A stretch of 64,000 bases of DNA. Source: Nephromyces sp. MM_2019 (Eukaryota; Apicomplexa; Aconoidasida; Nephromycida). Every line of letters starts with the position of its first letter. The stretch's first letter is position 1. Location of the stretch: NCBI GenBank assembly GCA_015657535.1, contig JADHZB010001687.1, forward strand, positions 25,391-89,390, given 5' to 3'. Below are positions 61,401 to 64,000 of this stretch, in pieces. The position numbers and the translations under genes are program-made. The notes beneath the pieces are model-generated. The model worked only from the letters and a program-made list of their open reading frames with translations. It made no database searches and had not been told where the DNA came from.

Positions 61401-63714
61401 TAATCCCTGTCCTACTCCGGAAGAGAGAAGTTCGGTGCTGAGACGGTAAGAAAATGATGAAGCTTTGAAGAAACCCGAAAGCTGAAGATTCAGGAAACTT
61501 TATGAGGGGAAATTTGATTGTAGGAAACTGAGAAAAAAATGGGTAGAGAGGAGAGATTGGGAGTATCTTTAGAGGTAACACCAGTAGAGGATGAGATCAG
61601 AGAGAATATACTGCAAAATATGCGAGAAAATGATGCGAAAGGAGAGAATAAACCGTGAAGATAGCTAGTAACTAGCTCTCTATTTGTGTGTGTGTGTGTG
61701 TGTGCGCGTGTTAATGAGGATTTTGTTTGAATGCTTTACGCTTTCATGCCAATGTGGATCGGAAATGAGCTTCATATAGGTAAGGGAGATAAAGGCGTGT
61801 TTGCATATAATGTATTGCGTATCTCTGGCTGTCTTGGGGTGGGTTGGTGTGTGTGTGTGTGTGTGTGTGTGGGTTGTCGTTTAGGCTTGTGTGTGTGGGT
61901 GTTTGTTTGCGTATGCCTGTGTGAGTGTTTTGCCGTGTTCTTTGGCTTCTTCATCTTGCTGTTTATAGCTTTTGCATCTCGATCTACCTTTTTTTTGCTT
62001 TTGCCTTGTATTCAAACACATCATTCTCACTCGTTTTCAGGCTTTAAAACTAGCTTTTACCATTGAGCAGCAGCCTATGAATTTGTGTGTTATGAATTTC
62101 ACTGTTTGGTGAGGACTATGTGCACTGAGGAAGCGGATCGAGAGTTTTATGATGCCCTAAGAGGCTTCCGCACACACATTAGATATTTAGTTAGATAGAG
62201 ATATTGCTCTGAGTGTGTGTGTTATATTCTCTTCATACTGACGGCTTTTCGCGTGTGTGTGTTTCCTTAGAGCTTTAGACTTGAAGGAGAATAATGTAAC
62301 TATCGATCTGCTGCCTTTAGAAGTTCCTGCTTCTACCGGTGAGTTAAGGAGCCTCATCTTTGCAGATAGCCAATCAGCTGCCTGTGAAGATGCTTGTACC
62401 CTTTCAATTTCTGCTTCACTATGCATTTAGTTGATTTTGTTTATTAATAAGACTGTTTTGAAGTGGGTTATGTCTATGTATAAGCGGGATGTATGTAAGT
62501 GGGGTGTGTTTGGTGTGTGTGTGAACTACAGATTCATCAAAGCCAAAATTTGCCGTTTTTTTGTCTCATAAAGCGTATGTATGTATACTCCCCTTCTGTG
62601 TGTATACTACAGGCTCATCGAAGTTTAAAGTTGGGCTTTTTTATCAGGAATTGCTCGGGATTGAGCCTAGTGAAAATCATTTATACAAAGGATATGCTGC
62701 AGTTACTTTGCAGAACTTTAAAGATAGAATAAAGTAAAGATTGTTTTGTGTGTATTTTCAGCTTTGATAGGCGATTTTCCTAGTTTTAAGCAGAGCGAGA
62801 ATTCATCTAAGTAGATGTTGAATGATGTGTAGCAATAATGAGGCTTTTTCTGCTTAAAATGTGCTGTTTTTAGATGTAGATACGTGTGTGTGTGCAGATG
62901 GTTCTGAGTTTGTGATGATTTATGTGCATGTTTTTTGCATGTTTTTGTGCGTTTGAATTTAGTTATGCGTGTTAGCTTTCTGTGTGTCTCATTTTTTGCA
63001 TGTTTCTTTCATTCTGTGTGCTCCCTTCTCTATGTGTGTTCTACTCTTTTTGAGACGTATACCTAGTTAAATTACACCAAAAAAAAGAGATATTGCTTGC
63101 ATAGGCTGTGTGTGTCTTGCTCATATGTTGTGCATTTGATGAGTTTCTCGGAAAAAGCTCTGCTAACACACAGTGAAGCTGAGCTAACACACAATATTTA
63201 AGGCTCTTTATACAGCCTAATCTGAATTTCCCGTAAAGTCATCAAAGTGCTTTGTAAATATCTCAGACTAAAGGAATTTCGACAGAGATGCTTATATTCT
63301 CATCTTCTGGAGATTTTTGATGATTTCAAAGTTTCTGTTGATATCTTCACATGTGTGCTGCCTCGAAGATTCCCTTCTCCCGTTGTAATTAGCGCTGATA
63401 ATCATGAGCCTTTGGTTTGCCGCACAGAATGGTGAGTCGGTGCTAAGAAATGGGGGGAGCGTGGAGAAAATATTGGTTGAGGAGAGATTTGAAATTTTCA
63501 CACACGACACACGCGCATGACGTTGTGAGAACTTGCGAAGTGGATGATTTTAGGAGAAATGGTGTGTACATTGGTGTGTGGGTGGGTGCTTGTGTTTCAC
63601 CATCATGATACGCATTAATTCATTTTTCTCTATTTTTTTGTTACTGCTCTTGCTTCTTTGTGTGTGTGTGTGTGTGTAGGCGCGAACTTTATAAGTTAGG
63701 AAATGAGTTGATAT
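55437..63714 (+). CDS. Ku70 DNA end-binding protein, 5' part (gene continues past the window)
   Basis: Ku70 (XRCC6) pairs with Ku80 to form the ring that binds DNA ends and starts non-homologous end joining. Nine exons keep phase: 55437-55503, 56118-56278, 58818-58935, 60148-60275, 61324-61445, 62271-62338, 62613-62733, 63267-63431 and 63680-63714, giving residues 1-328. An acidic N-terminus (DDEEDD) precedes the alpha/beta von Willebrand-like domain: CYIWLIDC (48-55), the SIILYNTR strand, IYTLLDLES, VKILIFSACDNP (175-186), LDLKENNVTIDLLPL and KVGLFYQELLG. The bridge into the beta-barrel core follows (LKEFRQR, VDIFTCVLPRRFP). Spacing matches Ku70 rather than Ku80, notably the DNP after the fourth strand. 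For exon 5 the acceptor aataag|tca is chosen because cttttag|acg breaks phase. The core barrel, the arm and any SAP domain lie beyond the window. Introns reach 2.5 kb. Confidence 0.92.
60685..60715. repeat. (TG)n microsatellite
   Basis: A near-pure tg run follows gtatatg inside the Ku70 intron between 60276 and 61323. Similar pure tg runs occur in later Ku70 introns at about 61685-61706, 61849-61872 and 63659-63677; the last directly abuts the acceptor of exon 9. Confidence 0.85.
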
Positions 63715-63790
63715 GTAAATAATGAGTAATTCTTATGGTAGTGGCAGCTTGAATTTTTATGCAAGCAGTAATGCATGTTATCTATGAAAG

Positions 63791-64000
63791 CCCCGTGTGT
63801 GTGTTTAACTGTGTGAAAACCCCGTGTGTGTGTTTAACTGTGTGAAAACCCCATGTCTGTGTGTGTAACTTTGTGAAAACCCCGTGTCTGTGTGTGTAAC
63901 TTTGTGAAAACCCCATGTCTGTGTGTGTAACTTTGTGAAAGTCCCGTGTGTGTGTTTAACTGTGTGAAAACCCCATGTCTGTGTGTGTAACTTTGTGAAA
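63791..64000. repeat. 29-31 bp minisatellite in a Ku70 intron
   Basis: About seven tandem units start with cccc followed by (g/a)tgt(c/g)tgtgtgtgt, then (tt)aact(g/t)tgtgaaa. Two forms alternate: a 29-base unit with ttaactgtgtg, and a 31-base unit with gtaactttgtg. Unit starts include 63791, 63820, 63849, 63880 and 63911. The array begins about 75 bases after the donor of Ku70 exon 9 and runs off the end of the window. Confidence 0.92.

Overview
The window is intron-rich nuclear DNA from a eukaryote. No operons, ribosome-binding sites, insertion sequences or CRISPR arrays were seen. Introns are bounded by GT/AG, are often rich in GT or CA runs, and range from about 60 to 2,500 bases. The gene set fits a protist with a flagellated stage, most likely an alveolate of the apicomplexan type: an R-SNARE, a ciliary DPCD protein, an rRNA-processing RRM protein, a co-chaperone with a recessed hydrophobic segment and a basic Ser/Thr-rich leader, Trm13, and Ku70. 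The apicomplexan assignment is inference; no rRNA or other taxonomic marker is present. Exon models were built by hand from splice sites and reading-phase agreement, so most genes are not visible as single long ORFs.

Layout. 1-4602: no gene recognised. 4603-5830 (+): DPCD, two exons. 8131-10804 (-): YKT6, four exons. 11033-11845 (-): four phase-consistent exons of an unidentified gene that ends about 230 bases before the YKT6 start on the same strand. 12504-13000 (+): fragment resembling half a mitochondrial-carrier repeat. 14026-16520 (+): NIFK/Nop15-like RRM protein, three exons. 22082-30436 (+): an FKBP-like domain fused to a CS (p23/NudC) domain, seven exons, 649 residues, with a possible organelle-targeting leader. 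32020-32520 (-): exons of a possible GOLD-domain protein. 32829-32901 (+): tRNA-Arg(UCG). 34509-34581 (-): tRNA-Lys(CUU). 37588-38869 (-): small coiled-coil protein, five exons. 39153-40375 (-): C-terminal exons of another unidentified gene. 42555-49762 (-): Trm13 tRNA 2'-O-methyltransferase, seven exons, complete, 847 residues. 51633-52045 (-): C-terminal exons of an unidentified gene. 55437-63714 and beyond (+): Ku70, first nine exons; the gene runs off the end of the window.

The genes are individual housekeeping or cell-biology genes, not a pathway cluster. They touch membrane fusion (YKT6), 60S ribosome assembly (NIFK/Nop15), tRNA modification (Trm13 plus two tRNA genes), protein folding (FKBP-CS), flagellar assembly (DPCD) and DNA end joining (Ku70). 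The most notable points are the FKBP-CS fusion, a poly-Ser insertion inside the Trm13 methyltransferase fold, an unusual YKT6 C-terminus, retention of Ku70, a short telomere-like heptamer run, two 20-bp tandem repeats and a minisatellite in a Ku70 intron.
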